Origin: Hirudinaria manillensis
Taxonomy: Eukaryota > Annelida > Clitellata > Hirudinida > Hirudinidae
Direction of reading: 5' to 3'
Assembly (NCBI GenBank): GCA_034509925.1
Contig: CM067536.1
Location: forward strand, 2,621,001-2,685,000
DNA length: 64,000 bases
Positions 49,501-62,219 of this stretch are shown in pieces. The translations under genes were made by a program, and so were the position numbers. Numbering within the stretch: the stretch's first letter is position 1; every line of letters starts with the position of its first letter. The notes beneath the pieces were generated by a model. That model saw only the letters and a program-made list of their open reading frames with translations. It had not been told where the DNA came from and made no database searches.

Positions 49501-50531
49501 TTGTACTTGACACAAAGATTTCCCCAGCTACCTGTTCAACACATTGAGTTTGCAATGGCAGAGTCAGACTACCACATCTACACGAATGTTAGCAAAAATT
49601 AAATATCAATTATCCACAGTAACTTATTATTAGTGGCTTTGCTATCAGCGCAAACGTGATAGGATAGGCAAACTTATTAGAGCTTTTAATTTTGAATGGG
49701 TTTATATTACTTTCGTAATAATTATGTAACTTTAATAAAGATCTAATTATTCTTATTGTTATTTTTTTTTTTTTGTTAATAGACGGAGAAAGTTAATATA
49801 TTTGCAATTCCTTCCAATTCTTTTGAACAACTGCGACATCTGTGGACTGCAATAAAACAATTGCAAACTAAGCAAAAGACTTTGCTTGTTTATGCCGAGT
49901 AAGTCTTAATAAAGCGACTAATAAATAATTTATAAATTTCAAGATATTTTCAACAAGGAAATTTAATTTTTATTTCTATAATTAATTGTTTTATTTTTAA
50001 CAAATCAAGAAAGTAATTTGATGAAGTATTTTTAACCTTCCAAATGTCTTCGCAGTGACTTAAACAAAGCAGGATTTGTCGTTTGTGCCTTAAATTTGCT
50101 CGAAATGATGGATGCCGTCGAAGAAATCGATGTTTTCCAAGTCGTTTATCAACTGAAGACTGCAGCTCCTGATTTCATGGCGAGCATTGTTAGCCAAATT
50201 AATTTCAATTCATCAAATAAAACCAATTACAAAATCTATTACATACACAATCTGCTTCCTGAGATTCACTTTTTAAATAAAACCAGTTTTGTCTACTACA
50301 AATAACTTATGATATGTCATAGAAAGATCCATGTTTAGCAGAGTCCATATCGAACAATAATAATAATTATTATTATTATTATTACATTTTAAAATTATGA
50401 TTTTCAAATAATCAGCATGTTTAACTGGTTAATTGTTGATTTTTATTTTCCAGGATCAATATCGGAGGTTATATTTGTTTGCAGAAACTTCCACGTCATG
50501 CAATGACCAATTGTATTCAAATTTCATGTAA
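43538..50531 (+). CDS. G5: lectin-like receptor tyrosine phosphatase, full-length
   Basis: Thirty exons, in frame, about 1,154 residues: 43538-43586, 43768-43989, 44054-44290, 44390-44511, 44576-44696, 44759-44925, 44990-45119, 45180-45311, 45467-45583, 45646-45765, 45898-46023, 46172-46327, 46483-46597, 46730-46785, 46852-46952, 47019-47106, 47196-47272, 47339-47375, 47555-47652, 47728-47847, 48071-48222, 48448-48583, 48674-48799, 48873-48906, 49052-49098, 49185-49310, 49462-49587, 49783-49898, 50056-50188, 50454-50531. Order as in G1: signal peptide, fucolectin-like, two WSC, two EGF-like, three calcium-EGF, transmembrane helix (46483 exon), D1, D2. D1: Asn-Ile-Ile-Pro-Phe-Asp, Tyr-Ile-Asn-Ala-Ser, Trp-Phe-Asp for WPD, His-Cys-Ser-Ala-Gly-Val-Gly-Arg, Q-loop Gln. 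D2 loop Asp-Asp-Leu-Asn-Lys-Ala-Gly, no Cys or Arg. The juxtamembrane intron after 46785 uses a GC donor. Best candidate with G1 for an active receptor. Confidence 0.88.
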
Positions 50532-50532
50532 C

Positions 50533-52830
50533 AACTGACTTTCAGAGATTTAATTTGTATTTTTATACAATGTTTTTGTTTCGAAGTTGTTTCCTATTTC
50601 TGTTTTCGTTTACGCACATTCCTTTTTCGTTGACCTCTATCTCAATTTTACACATTCTTTCACTCATTTGTAAGTTTTAAGTTTTATTAATATTATTGTG
50701 ATTATCATTATTATTGGTAGCGGTAGTATTAGTATTATTATTACCATGATATTTGAAATATTACGAACATGAATGTTCCATGTTGAACTTTACATCATTG
50801 AAACTTGTGACACACCAGTGATAAGTTGTTGATAAGAAAAATTTGTCTCATTATAAATTGAAATGCCGATAATTAAAATTTAAATTCCAAATTCGGTTTA
50901 ACTACTTTTAATATCATTAAATTATTCCTAAATTAAACATAATTGGCTGAAAATATTAAAGAAATGTAATTGCATCCCTTTGAATCTCTTCAGCTATATG
51001 TACAAATTCATGCTGAGATATTTTAATATTTTTGAAACTGATTGACTTTATATTTTTGAAATACTATTTTATATCGAAATAAATATCCACAATCAACCAC
51101 TTGTCAGTGTAAAATAGAAACAAATCAATCAAATGAAAGACATTAATTCAGATTCTGATAGTTAATAATAATAAGAATAATAATAATAATAATAACATTA
51201 AATTAACATTTAAACTCGAGCAACAATGAAACTCTTAACAAAGCATTATCGGAGAGCAAAAAAATGGCGTGTAAATGTTTTTCTTATTCAATCTTTTGGC
51301 GCCTCGAGAATGCCGTGCGGAAAGACGTCTGCTTGTTTATAAATCGACTCGTGACTCAAAGATAGGGTCGGGATGCAAATTATATACAAAAGTATTAAAT
51401 AAACAATTAAAATGTTGAAAACAAAAAGTTGTATCGCAGCCAGAACTAACTTTAAAACTAACAAACCATGCCCAAAACGTTTCTTTGAAATAAGTTTAAA
51501 TAACACAAAAGAAGGCTGTCCGTGAACTGAAGAATGTTCTCGTCTGACGGAGCTACATTAAGTCTAATGACCATCCCACTACAAACTCCATCACTGGAAA
51601 GGATGGAAAAACTCCAAGACATCACGGCATCTCCTCCCTATCACCATCATCATCGTCTTCTTCTTCTTCTTCTTCTTCTTCTTCTTCTTCTTCTTCTTCT
51701 TCCTCCTCCTCCTCTTATTCTTCGTCTTTGCTTCTCGGATCCAAAGTTATCATCACGGATGCAGAGGCAATTGTAAAGTGCCAGCCATAAATTAGAAGCC
51801 GCCACCCGAATGGCAAAAAGAACTTCCCTTATCCAGCGGAATTGTCGGCTGATTCTTTGTAGGGCGCGCACAGCTCCACAAAAGCAGACTGCTCTGTCCT
51901 TATAAAGTGCGGAACTGAATGAACAGTGTTTATTAACGGGTCTCTTGTTCATTCGATCTGCTTGGTTTTCGGTTTAGATTCGAATTTTTATTCCAATTAA
52001 TATTTCAAATAAAATACGAACAGTAGTTAATATTTCAAATAATTTAGAATAAAGCGAACGGTGTTAAATTATTTTTATTTTTCTTTAAATGTCAGAAAAT
52101 AATTTCTGTAATTTAAGCGAATATTTTTAGTAAATAATTCTCGACTTTAATGAAAGTGTGGAACTTAAATTCGTAGTTGTGTTGCTCGTGTTGCTGAAAG
52201 TTGTAAGTAGTTGTTGCTATCGTTGCTATCGTCGTCGATCGTCTTCGAATCGTTGACTTATCAGTTGTTTGCAGTTGGAAGCACTGGTGAGTACGGCTCT
52301 TCTTAAGTCGTTATGATATATTAAATAAATATTATAAAATTTATTCACTAAAATTAAAATTTTATTTCCAATTTTTGATTTGTGATTTAAACACACAAAT
52401 AATAAAGCCCAATTTTCTTTTAAATAAATTTAAATAAATAATTTATAAATAATATTTAAATAATTAAATAATATTTAAATTTAAATAAATAATTTATTTA
52501 AATAAAAAATATATATATTATTACATAATATAATATATACGTTGCATATATTATTACATATTTAAGCAATAAACATCTTGTTTTTCAACCAAAAAAGAGC
52601 GGACTTTTTCCCGACAGCACCTCGAAATAAGACGAAATCGCTTGCAATTTAAAGCCTCTTTCCACTCAAAAGCTGCCAAAAATCTGTTTCCAATTTAACA
52701 CTCCGCTGGACTTTATAACCAAAGGTCAAACAAGTGCAGGAGATTAAATAATTAAAAAAAAAACTATGCAAAAAAAATAAAAATACTTAATAATAAAATA
52801 CAAACATAAAAAAAACTCTGATTGAATGGC
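50533..52830. other. Downstream of the cluster, no gene recognised
   Basis: AT-rich with small AT and ATA repeats. A GC-richer patch at 51,500-51,950 contains a CTT/CCT microsatellite (51,657-51,715); the 100-codon minus-strand frame there has a plausible non-repeat part but no family match. Confidence 0.4.
51657..51715. repeat. (CTT)n(CCT)n microsatellite
   Basis: TTC repeats passing into CTC/CCT repeats, about 60 bases. Confidence 0.9.
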
Positions 52831-52836
52831 ATACAC

Positions 52837-53155
52837 CGGTATTGCATCCGTGTCACCTGTGGAGTCTCGAATCAATGATGAAATGGCGGCATGGATTGCT
52901 AATACGTCTTCATTCTGAAATTCTCGGTGCGTTTTCAAGGTAGATTCCCTGTTCCCTGGTGACATTTCAATTTTGTACCTGCTTTGAAACTGCCAGGAAT
53001 AAATAGAGAGAAGATTGTCCCAAGACTGATTTTGATGCCATCGTTCATACTTCATGAGGCAATCTTCTGGAATTCTGCAAAGAATTAAGCTTAACCTTTA
53101 CCAGAGGAAAGCATGGCATGACCAAATATTTCATCTGAGTTAGGCTCGTAAATAT
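52837..53155 (-). CDS. Two exons of an unrecognised minus-strand gene
   Basis: Exons 53155-53102 (acceptor TTACCAG, donor GTAAAG, phase 1) and 53066-52837 (acceptor TTCCAG, donor GTGTAT, phase 0) join in frame to about 94 residues. Composition is balanced and coding-like, with Trp, Tyr and Cys (Tyr-Glu-Arg-Trp-His-Gln, Ser-Trp-Asp-Asn-Leu-Leu, Ile-His-Ala-Ala-Ile), unlike the low-complexity frames around it. I do not recognise the family. Other exons were not found on either side. An alternative acceptor 9 bases upstream would break the frame. Confidence 0.45.
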
Positions 53156-53399
53156 CTGGTAAACATAATAGATGTAAGTCAACAAGTTAATTGTAATGAA
53201 TTATCTTTGTTTGGCACATTCGTTAAAATGAATGACGATTGTTGAAAATCACCGGTTTAATAAAATCAAAAAATATCCCATGATACAGAAACGATTTTAA
53301 ATCACAGGACGCCATTTTGGAAAAAATATAACCACTTTTTATCGACGATAATTTCTGGAGATAAAAAAAATTATCTTCTGGAAAGTAAGAGAGAGATTT

Positions 53400-53810
<411 letters not shown>

Positions 53811-54223
53811 TGTCTGGAGATTAATTTGTTAACTTTGATAATCAATCAAACAATATTCCTTGATATACTCTTTAAATTATTGACCTTATATTATAAGATT
53901 GAATTTATAAATCATTTTCAATTAACGCTAACAATATGTTTATATATTTGTTTATTTATTTAAGTACAATTGGCCTCTTGCCGAAATTAAAAGAAGATTC
54001 TCTTCAAATCTAACCGAATAACATATTTTTATAATTGTAAGTTTATAATTAATAAGCAAATAAATATATTTATGATATTTATAATTATATTTATAAATTC
54101 ATCGAGTTGGCTCCAACGATTACTTCACAAAATCAACAAGAAAAGTTTATCAGCTGTTTGCATAATTTCAATGTTATTGAAGTTAACCGTCAAAAAAACT
54201 GCACAAACATTTCAATTCTATCT

Positions 54224-54436
54224 GGATAAGTGACAGGCAAAAGATAACTCACAGGCACAAGGTCTATTTTTAAAGTCAGGAGGCTGAGCTTTGGGTAGCA
54301 TCTGGGTAGAGTTAAGGTTAGGGTTAGGGTTAGGTTAGGGTTAGGTTTAGGGTTATGGCTGGACAAGGGTAAAGCCTGGTCAAGTTAGTTACTAAAGATG
54401 TCAGCATTTGAATTCTCTTTAGCCTGTCAGTTATCC
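54224..54436 (-). mobile_element. 213-bp inverted-repeat element carrying TTAGGG repeats
   Basis: The ends are 21-base inverted repeats with two mismatches: GGATAAGTGACAGGCAAAAG at the left and the complement of TTTAGCCTGTCAGTTATCC at the right. The interior holds about seven TTAGGG or near-TTAGGG units at 54,311-54,355. A related element in the opposite orientation is at 62,660-62,820. No coding capacity. No convincing target duplication was identified. Confidence 0.7.
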
Positions 54437-55920
54437 TGCATTTCACAAGAAAATGTGAAGACAACACTTTATCGAGTCGTGAACTTTGACCGCTTTGGTC
54501 AAACAAATGATTTGCATGAAAATGCTTTTATTTGCCATTCTTAGGATTCGTATATGTCATTTATGCGTGTGAAAAATTACTTCAAATTTCCTCGACATTA
54601 GGCTAATGTTGGTCTCCAGATTGTAAATCTATTTGTGATCCTATGGATAGTATCCATTCGATACAGTGATACATGAACCCAGGATAGTTTGATGAAGACA
54701 AGGAAATATAGACTAATAATGATGATCAATAGGGGCCCAAGAGAGCAATGTCAAGCACTAAATTTAAAGATTAAATCTAACCACCCGAAACTCCACCAAA
54801 ACCCCCCAAATCTGCACGCCCCAAATCCCCAAAAGTGTTCTAGAATGGTTTCTAATGGTTTCACTTTTCCAAATGTTTGCCAAGACCTTCGGAGATACCG
54901 ATAGCTTCGGCTTTTACGAAACTTTAGAATTAAAAAGCATTCCTCCAAAGATACGCTTTTAAAAATAAAAATAAAATAAAAATAAACATTTCGTAAATAA
55001 ATTCATCAGAAGTAAAAGATCTGGAAAATGTGAGATTTGTTTTCAAAATATCTCCTGACCTTAGGTGCATCGTGATAGCATCTCACTTATCTCATCCGAC
55101 ATCGGCTTCAATGTTTCCAAAGAAAGCAGACAACGACTATTTCGGCAGATAATCAACTTGAAGTCTTGAAGGATATTTCAGAAGAGCTGAGAATTTACTG
55201 AGAAAAACGAGCGAAGAAAGATGCGCGATTAATGAACGTTTTAACACTGAAAATGAACCGAATAAATGAGAAATACAGAAATTTATTTTATTTATATTAT
55301 TTCAAAATCACGTCATATTTTCGATGGACGTCCACGGTCTAAACTATGCTACGGTATCGAGTTACGCTGACTCGTGATGGCATCTGGAATCAAGGAAAGA
55401 GAAACGGAGGTTATGGCATGACATGCCTGAAGAAAGGGGAAGCATATTTAATTATTAAATTGAATATTTAATAAATTCGCTCCAAAGCCATCCACCCGTC
55501 TATCCGTTCGTCCATCCGTCTATCCGTTCGTCCATCCATCCATCTATCCAACCATCCGTCCATCCGCTACCACCGGCCCTAATCAACCCCCACTCCAGAC
55601 CTGCCTGTGATGGCAACACTCCAAATGTAAGACGTAACCAGGGCCCTTTTTAAAGCCCCTTTGAACTTCCTGTCTTCAAGTCTTCATGAAAGTGAGAACA
55701 GCTTCTCAGTTCGTCGTGATATCAGAGGAGTTTTTAACCTCGTATGTTCTCACGTTCTCGAGATTATTAAGAGAGACCGCCGAACGATAAACTTATTTCA
55801 TGTTTAATTGAGTTAATTGATTATAATAAAGATTTGGAGAGAGATTTGAATTTTTTTCACTTTCCCCTCAAAAAAGTAGCGAAAAATGTCAAACAACAGA
55901 GAAATAAATATTTTGAACGA
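54437..55920. other. Non-coding
   Basis: No exon recognised. A CCATCCGT microsatellite lies at about 55,495-55,565. Confidence 0.5.
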
Positions 55921-55944
55921 TTGCTTCACGAGTTTGGATGGCTA

Positions 55945-56075
55945 AACGTCGTCGTCATCGTCATAGTCATTGTCATCAACATCATCGCCATCATAGTCAT
56001 CATCTTCATCATCGCCACCATTATTGACGTTGTTATCGTCATCGTCATTGTCACCAAGTTCATCTTCATCGTCAA
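55945..56075. repeat. CAT/CGT triplet microsatellite
   Basis: Interrupted GTCATCGTCATAGTCAT-type repeats, about 130 bases. Confidence 0.85.
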
Positions 56076-56084
56076 CAATCTAGA

Positions 56085-56255
56085 AGCAACGATGACGTCG
56101 GGATCCTCATCTTTCACGAGGCGACCGCTTTCCAAACGATGATTGCAGACCGCGTATCGAACCATTGGGAGATGAAGTGACGTCATCGGATTCCCTTTCA
56201 ACTCTGAGCGATGATTTCGAATTACAAAAGAGAAGAATATCCATCCGGGATAGAC

Positions 56256-56289
<34 letters not shown>

Positions 56290-56313
56290 ATGGATGGACG
56301 GACGGATGGATGG

Positions 56314-56349
<36 letters not shown>

Positions 56350-56708
56350 ATGGATGGATGGATGGATGGATGGATGGATGGATGGATGGATGGATGGATG
56401 GATGGATGGATTGGCGGACGGACAGAAGGATGGATGGATCGATTTCTGGGTGGATGGGTATATGGTTGAAAGTACGGAGGGAGCAGAATTGAACTCATTC
56501 CGTTTTATTTTTTAAATTAATATTTTGAATGAATTAATTTAATGACTTATTAATTTGAAAATTAAACATCAAAAGTTTAAAAATGAAAAGTGAAGTTCAC
56601 GGCGCAGCCCAGAGAAAGACCATTCTTTCTTCTGAGCGTCCGACATGACATTAGGAGACAATGAATGCTCGTCATGACTGACGTCATAGAACTGTGACGT
56701 CAGTCATG
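56085..56708. promoter_or_regulatory. CRE cluster with perfect inverted CRE pair
   Basis: TGACGTCA occurs at 56,178-56,185, 56,679-56,686 and 56,695-56,702, and TGACGTCG near 56,092. The last two lie in a perfect 14-base inverted repeat (CATGACTGACGTCA, 8-base spacer, complement) at 56,673-56,708. An inverted CCAAT box is near 56,164. TGACGTCA is the CREB/ATF site. No transcribed gene is recognised beside it, so the target is unknown; a GGAT array separates the sites. Confidence 0.45.
56255..56420. repeat. (GGAT)n microsatellite
   Basis: About 165 bases of GGAT with GGAC variants. The Trp-Met-Asp-Gly frames in all phases are repeat artefacts. Confidence 0.95.
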
Positions 56709-56829
56709 CATTAACGAACGTTGAATTCCATTTGCGAGACCGAGGACTAATTGCGCGATGAATTGCGTAATAAATTGCCGAATTAATATTTCCTTTATTT
56801 CCTCCGCTCGCTCGATCAGCCTTTAGTCG

Positions 56830-56985
56830 TCCACCTACCCATCCATCCATCCATCCGACCGTTTGTTCGTACACCCAATCTTTCATTAATGCTTCCATCT
56901 ATCTCCCATTCATCCATCCATCCATCCACCCGTCCGTCCATCCGTCCATCCATCCATCCATCCATCCATCCATCCACCCACTAAT
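56830..56985. repeat. (CCAT)n microsatellite
   Basis: Interrupted CCAT/CCGT repeats, roughly the complement type of the 56,255 array, about 570 bases away. Confidence 0.9.
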
Positions 56986-56999
56986 CCATCATTTCATTA

Positions 57000-59900
57000 A
57001 TCCATTCACCTTGCAAACATTCACCGGCTCATCCCAGCAGTCCTCCTCCGCTTATTATCTTTTCATCCACACGTCCATCCATCATCTCATCCAACCTTTT
57101 CATTTGATCGATTGGCCGAGTTCCATTTTGCTCTGTTCAGTCCATCGCATTCATTATTCATGAGGTCATTCATTTATTTGCTTTCCACGCGATTTGTCAT
57201 TTCTCTTGAAATTATTAATTTACCTTTTTTGCACCGGCAAAGATAATTATTCATGATGATGATGACGACGACGATGATGACGATGATGACGACGACGATG
57301 CCTTTGACCGAACGAAAGCTTCGTCTTGATTTTGTTTCAAAATGTAAACAATACATTTAAACATTTAAATAAGATTTTATTTTGAATTATTATTCATAAG
57401 GATTATTATTCATGTATTTTTTGTTTATTTTCTGTGTATTTTACTTTATTTATTTTTAACGATTCGTTGACTGTTTTCCAGTTTTTCACCTGTCAGGCGC
57501 CGAGCACTGTGTGTGATGCTGTGTCTTTTGGGGGGCAATTTCAACATTTTAACGCCTTTGTAGGCGTCATATTAAAACAATTGAAAATATAAATATTTAT
57601 AAAATTAAAATTATATTTTTGTAAAGAATTGTCAATGATAAAAAGAAAATTGGAGAATATTAAGAAAAGGTCAAAGGAACAAGTTATAAATTTGTTTCAT
57701 AGTTGTTATTATAATTTTTAAAAGTTGATATTGCAAATCAAATCTTCGATTTGATGGATAATCAACATTGATAAGATATTAACGTAATTAAGCTGATCAA
57801 GTAATTATTTGTAATTACTAAATAACTGCTTAAATAATAAAAGTATATGTAATTGGGCTCAAGGAATCTAATTTTCCGAAATTAATTCTCTCCGACACAT
57901 CCCAAGATTTCAATTCGTGACTCGTATTATGACTGCTGCCATAATTCGGTGGCAATAATAACAAGTCAGGAAGTTGGCCCTGCTGGAGATGGAGATGACG
58001 ACGACGACGATGATGACGACGATGATGATGGTGTTTCAGAACAGAGACTTTGTTCGACTCTCATCACAAAGACATCCAAGAGTTCAAATTAATTATAATC
58101 AAATTTAACTTTAAAAGAACAAAAATTCTAATTCTGCCAACAAACACTTCACAAAGAAATCTTCTGCAATTAGCCAATAAAAGCGGCATATTTTGAACCT
58201 TTCCTTATTATTTTAGTATGCATATTTAACTTATTATTATTTATTATTATTATTATTTATTATTATTTATTATTATTATTATTATTTATTATTATTAGTT
58301 ACTATTTTCCATTTTTCATTCAAAAGGCAACTTTGAATTCCGCGAAAATGAAAGAACGCGAAAACAATGAGGAAAGAGGACACCATCGATCCAATAGATG
58401 GTTTTGATGGATGATTTTCGGAGGTTTCGTCGCGTCGTCGTCGTCGTTGTCGTCATCGTTGTTGTTGTTGCTGTCGTTGTTGTTGTTTTGTGTGCAATCC
58501 AGGTTAGATCAGCTTGCAGCAGTTATGATTTTCCCGCTTTCCACGAGTCAGGAAGCAGACGACATAATTCATAATTCCAAAAGCAGACGATTTTGTTGCT
58601 TTGTCCGATCAAAAGCCAGTCGTACAAAGACGATTCGCAACGGGCAATTCAAAGAGATTTGCAATCATTTTTTGCAGCACCAAGGATTCGTACAATTTCT
58701 GAGGGCTTCACATGTTTCTAGGATGATTTCTAGAAAGAAATTCTTGAGATTTTTTTTTAAAGTATTTTGTAATAAATGTAACTTCGGTGAAATATTATAT
58801 GGCATCGTTTCACGAATAAGATATTAAAACTACAAACAGACATGTGTATGCCGCTTACGACGTACATGTGTACGGCCTCGTAAGATCTTTAAAAAATAAA
58901 GAAAGACTTTTAGCAATCGCTTTTATTAACAAAGAAACCGAGGAACGGAACGGGTTTCGAACACGGAACCTTTCGATAGGTTGGAAACCAAGACAGGAAA
59001 GCAGCCAAAAGCTTCCTTTGCCAAGACATTAAGAATCGTATGTGATGGCGTGCCGTCCACGAGGCAATTGTGCTGATCAATTCGTCCCTCTTGGCTTGCC
59101 TTGCATTTGCTTTCGTCGAAGACCAATCTCCCGAAGGATGCCTTGCATTAAATTGCTCGGTAGACCGACTTGTTTATCTCGATACGTACTGAAAGAATTG
59201 TAATTGCTCGACAGATTATTTAGCGATTGAAACTTGTAATTTAAATAAAAAATAATGCCTTGATTGGAATGCAACTAGGACAATTAAAGATAGGGGAAGC
59301 TACAAGTTATGTTAATGTTATAGGATAAAATTGTTATAGTTTATAATGTTAATAATGTTATAGGATGAAATTAACAGGTATTAGATGGAGTATTAATACA
59401 TGCAAAATACTCAAACACACAAACGTACTCGATACCGACAAACAAATAAACAACTCGATACAAAACTCAATCTGAGACTTAAAGGCAAACATTACCTGCA
59501 AACAAATCAGACATTTTCCTGAAAGTGGATGCGTGAATTTCCGTACAAATTCCCAAAAGTTCGAATGAATAAATACCAAAAAGTCATCTCTTGAAGATTT
59601 CAACTTTCAAAATTTTCCTCTTTCGACGATTTAAAATCTTGACAGCAGCTGACGATGCTAGTGATGATAATGATGACGTTGATGGTGATGATGACGATGA
59701 TAATGATGAGGATGATGATGATGATGAGGAGGAGGAGGAGGAGGAGGGGGTTTAAAGGGGATTGTGATGATGAATCCTCATTTTCAAACCCAACAACTTC
59801 TTCACGAATGACTAAACACATAATTTGGTTATAAAATTATTAAAACGCGGCTCTGTTTGATGTTCCACGAATCAAACGATAACAATAATAACTTATTATT

Positions 59901-62070
59901 ATTATTATAATCATTATAATATTAATATAATTATTATTATTATAATCATTATTATAATCATTATAATAATAATAATGAAAGGCAAGACCTATATAAGTTA
60001 TGAAAGGATAAACAACCAGGTCATTACAAAAGAAATGAAATAGTAACATTAATAAATATCAAAAGTAAAAGTGTAACATTATTATGATTATTTTTAATAT
60101 TAAATAATAATTATATTTAGTAAAGATTAATTAATGTTAATGATAATTATCTTAGTACGGAAATCAATTCTTCTTCCTCTGCGGAGATAAACACGGCCCA
60201 GCTTAAAAGGCACATAAATATATATACAAAAAGATATGAAAATATATATACAGAGTGACTTTGAGAATCAATCAATGCCGACCTAGGGTTCAAGAGTTCA
60301 GCGATTTTTCATCATCTTTTGAACTTTGACCTCTCCGGGCAGCGCGTCAGTCTTAGGAATAAGGCGACCCTTCGTTTGTTGATTTAATTGCAGTCTAGTG
60401 TAGCCAGTGGCAGCGGCAGCATCCACTGAACGATTGATGGATTGGAAAATGAATGAAATTTCTTCTCTCCATCATAAAATCCATCGTTTCCTTCTTAAGG
60501 ATTGGGTGTTGAAACAAATGCAGAAATGTTGTCATCCTTATTTTATTTTTTTTTTTAAGGTTTGTCATTTGACTCATTCTCTGGACTGACTAGGCATCAC
60601 CATCATCGTCTTCATCATCATCATCACCATCATCATCTTCGTCGTCGTCATAGTCATCGTCATCATCATCGTAAATGATTAATAATTACAATAATTAAGC
60701 AGTATTTTAAGGTAATTTTCTGAAATTACAAACAAATGCGATGACAGAAAAAAAAAAGAATGAGCGCTGAACATGCATCGTTTGACCAACTCTTAATAAA
60801 CAAGGCATCCAAACGACAAGAACTAAACAAATTTTACGATCAACATCCAAGTTAAAGAATCGCCAGGATGTCATTTCACGAAATTTCTGATGCATTTATG
60901 TCCGATCTGTGTGGTTTCGCAATTATTTTTATGTTTTATTCTTCTTCTTTTTTTTATTATTGTAGTAAATTACAAATTATAATTTGATAACAAAACTGTT
61001 GATAGAATATCAATGATAAGCATTCAGCATCCTAATCATTCATCCATCGGAGGAAAATCAATCCTCACTTTCTTATTAGCAGACCTCATTTGCTTCTTTA
61101 GAAGACCACCCGGGGTCCACCCTCATAGCTACTCACGAGTCCTCAAACCACCCATAATCCCCTCGTTATCCTACCCTCAAGTCTAGGTTTCTTGTCTTTA
61201 TGCAGGGGATTGTGGAAAACCAGTAGCGAGAAGATTCTCGAATCTCCCAAAGGCGCTCTGGTTTTTTTGGCGCTGATGGAGGCAGACGCATTAAAGGAAG
61301 GCAAACACAAGTGAATAGAAGAAGGACAGAAGGAAAGAGTGAATGAATGAATAAAAGCCACTCAAAGGGCAGAATTGGGGCGGGGAATGGTTTAATCCAT
61401 TCCGTAAGTCGCTCGCAGGAACGGAATCCTTGTTTCATTATCGAGGTCCATTGAATTATTGATCTGTAACTTAATAAAGAGATTTATTAGGATCCACGCG
61501 TCGGAATTTCCGATGAGGGAGGGAATTACATTCATTGCATTTTTTTCAGGATTAATCTCCTCTGTAATAGGCATTAATGATAGGTAGAGATAAAGGCCTA
61601 ATTTCAAATAATAATAAAAAATATTAATAGTTAATCATTTCTTTTAATCAGTTCGACGAATTACTCATAAAACTCTTTATCAATTAACTTACCAGAAGGT
61701 ATTTATTGACCCTACCAACGGTTCACCCCTTCCAACCCACGGAAACCCCCTAGGGACGACAGAAGTCCCCTGCTACTCTGGTTGTACTCTCGCATTAAGC
61801 CGGATTCAGTCGGGCAAATTGATTCACTGTGCGATTGTGTCGGCCTCATAAACAACAATTTATAATGAATTCAACCGAACTCCAGCCATCCACCGCCAAC
61901 CAACCCCTCGCCAACGAATCCAACGACCGAGGCAAATGGTTTCCCACGTCCTCTTTTCCCCCCAAGTTTTCCAGCGATTTATTCCGACTTGATGAATTAA
62001 TGAGCGCCAATTATTCTTGCCTTTTGCGGCGGATAATTTCGCGATAATGGAGGAAGACCGCGAAACTCTA
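57000..62070. other. Microsatellite-rich non-coding region
   Basis: No exon could be supported. Simple repeats lie at about 57,255-57,300 (GAT/GAC), 57,990-58,030 (GAC/GAT), 58,225-58,300 (ATT), 58,430-58,490 (GTC/GTT), 59,655-59,750 (GAT/GGA), 59,885-59,975 (ATT/ATA) and 60,600-60,672 (CAT). Long frames overlap these repeats. A perfect DR1-type nuclear receptor site (complement of AGGTCAAAGTTCA) is at 60,320-60,332. Confidence 0.5.
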
Positions 62071-62073
62071 GGA

Positions 62074-62092
62074 CACGTGATCGAACCACGTG
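62074..62092. promoter_or_regulatory. Tandem CACGTG E-boxes
   Basis: CACGTG at 62,074-62,079 and 62,087-62,092, 13 bases apart; the second is followed by AC so it reads GTCACGTG on the other strand, the form preferred by MITF/TFE/USF proteins. A short plus-strand frame starting at 61,864 (about 60 codons) lies just upstream. No gene model supported. Confidence 0.35.
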
Positions 62093-62219
62093 ACGATGTG
62101 CTCGAGTGCCCGTTTGACTGCAATTGATCGTTGCAGTCATAAATCCAGGTCGTCCCCAGGCGTTCGACTTCCGCTGACTCATCGTCGTCGCTGCAGCCGC
62201 CGACCCCGATCATCATTAT

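Noticed and set aside
54311-54355. True telomere or chromosome end
   Set aside because: The TTAGGG tract is short, imperfect and enclosed by inverted repeats of a small element, with ordinary sequence on both sides.
55926-56515. Long frames of Ile-His-Pro-Ser or Trp-Met-Asp-Gly repeats on both strands
   Set aside because: A GGAT tetranucleotide array has no stop in several phases; all frames are low complexity.
58411-58827. 138-codon plus-strand frame
   Set aside because: Opens in a GTC/GTT microsatellite and continues through unremarkable sequence; no family features or splice support.
58926-59010. tRNA-like B box (GTGTTCGAAACCC type) on the minus strand
   Set aside because: No matching A box or cloverleaf could be formed; at most a remnant of a tRNA-derived repeat.
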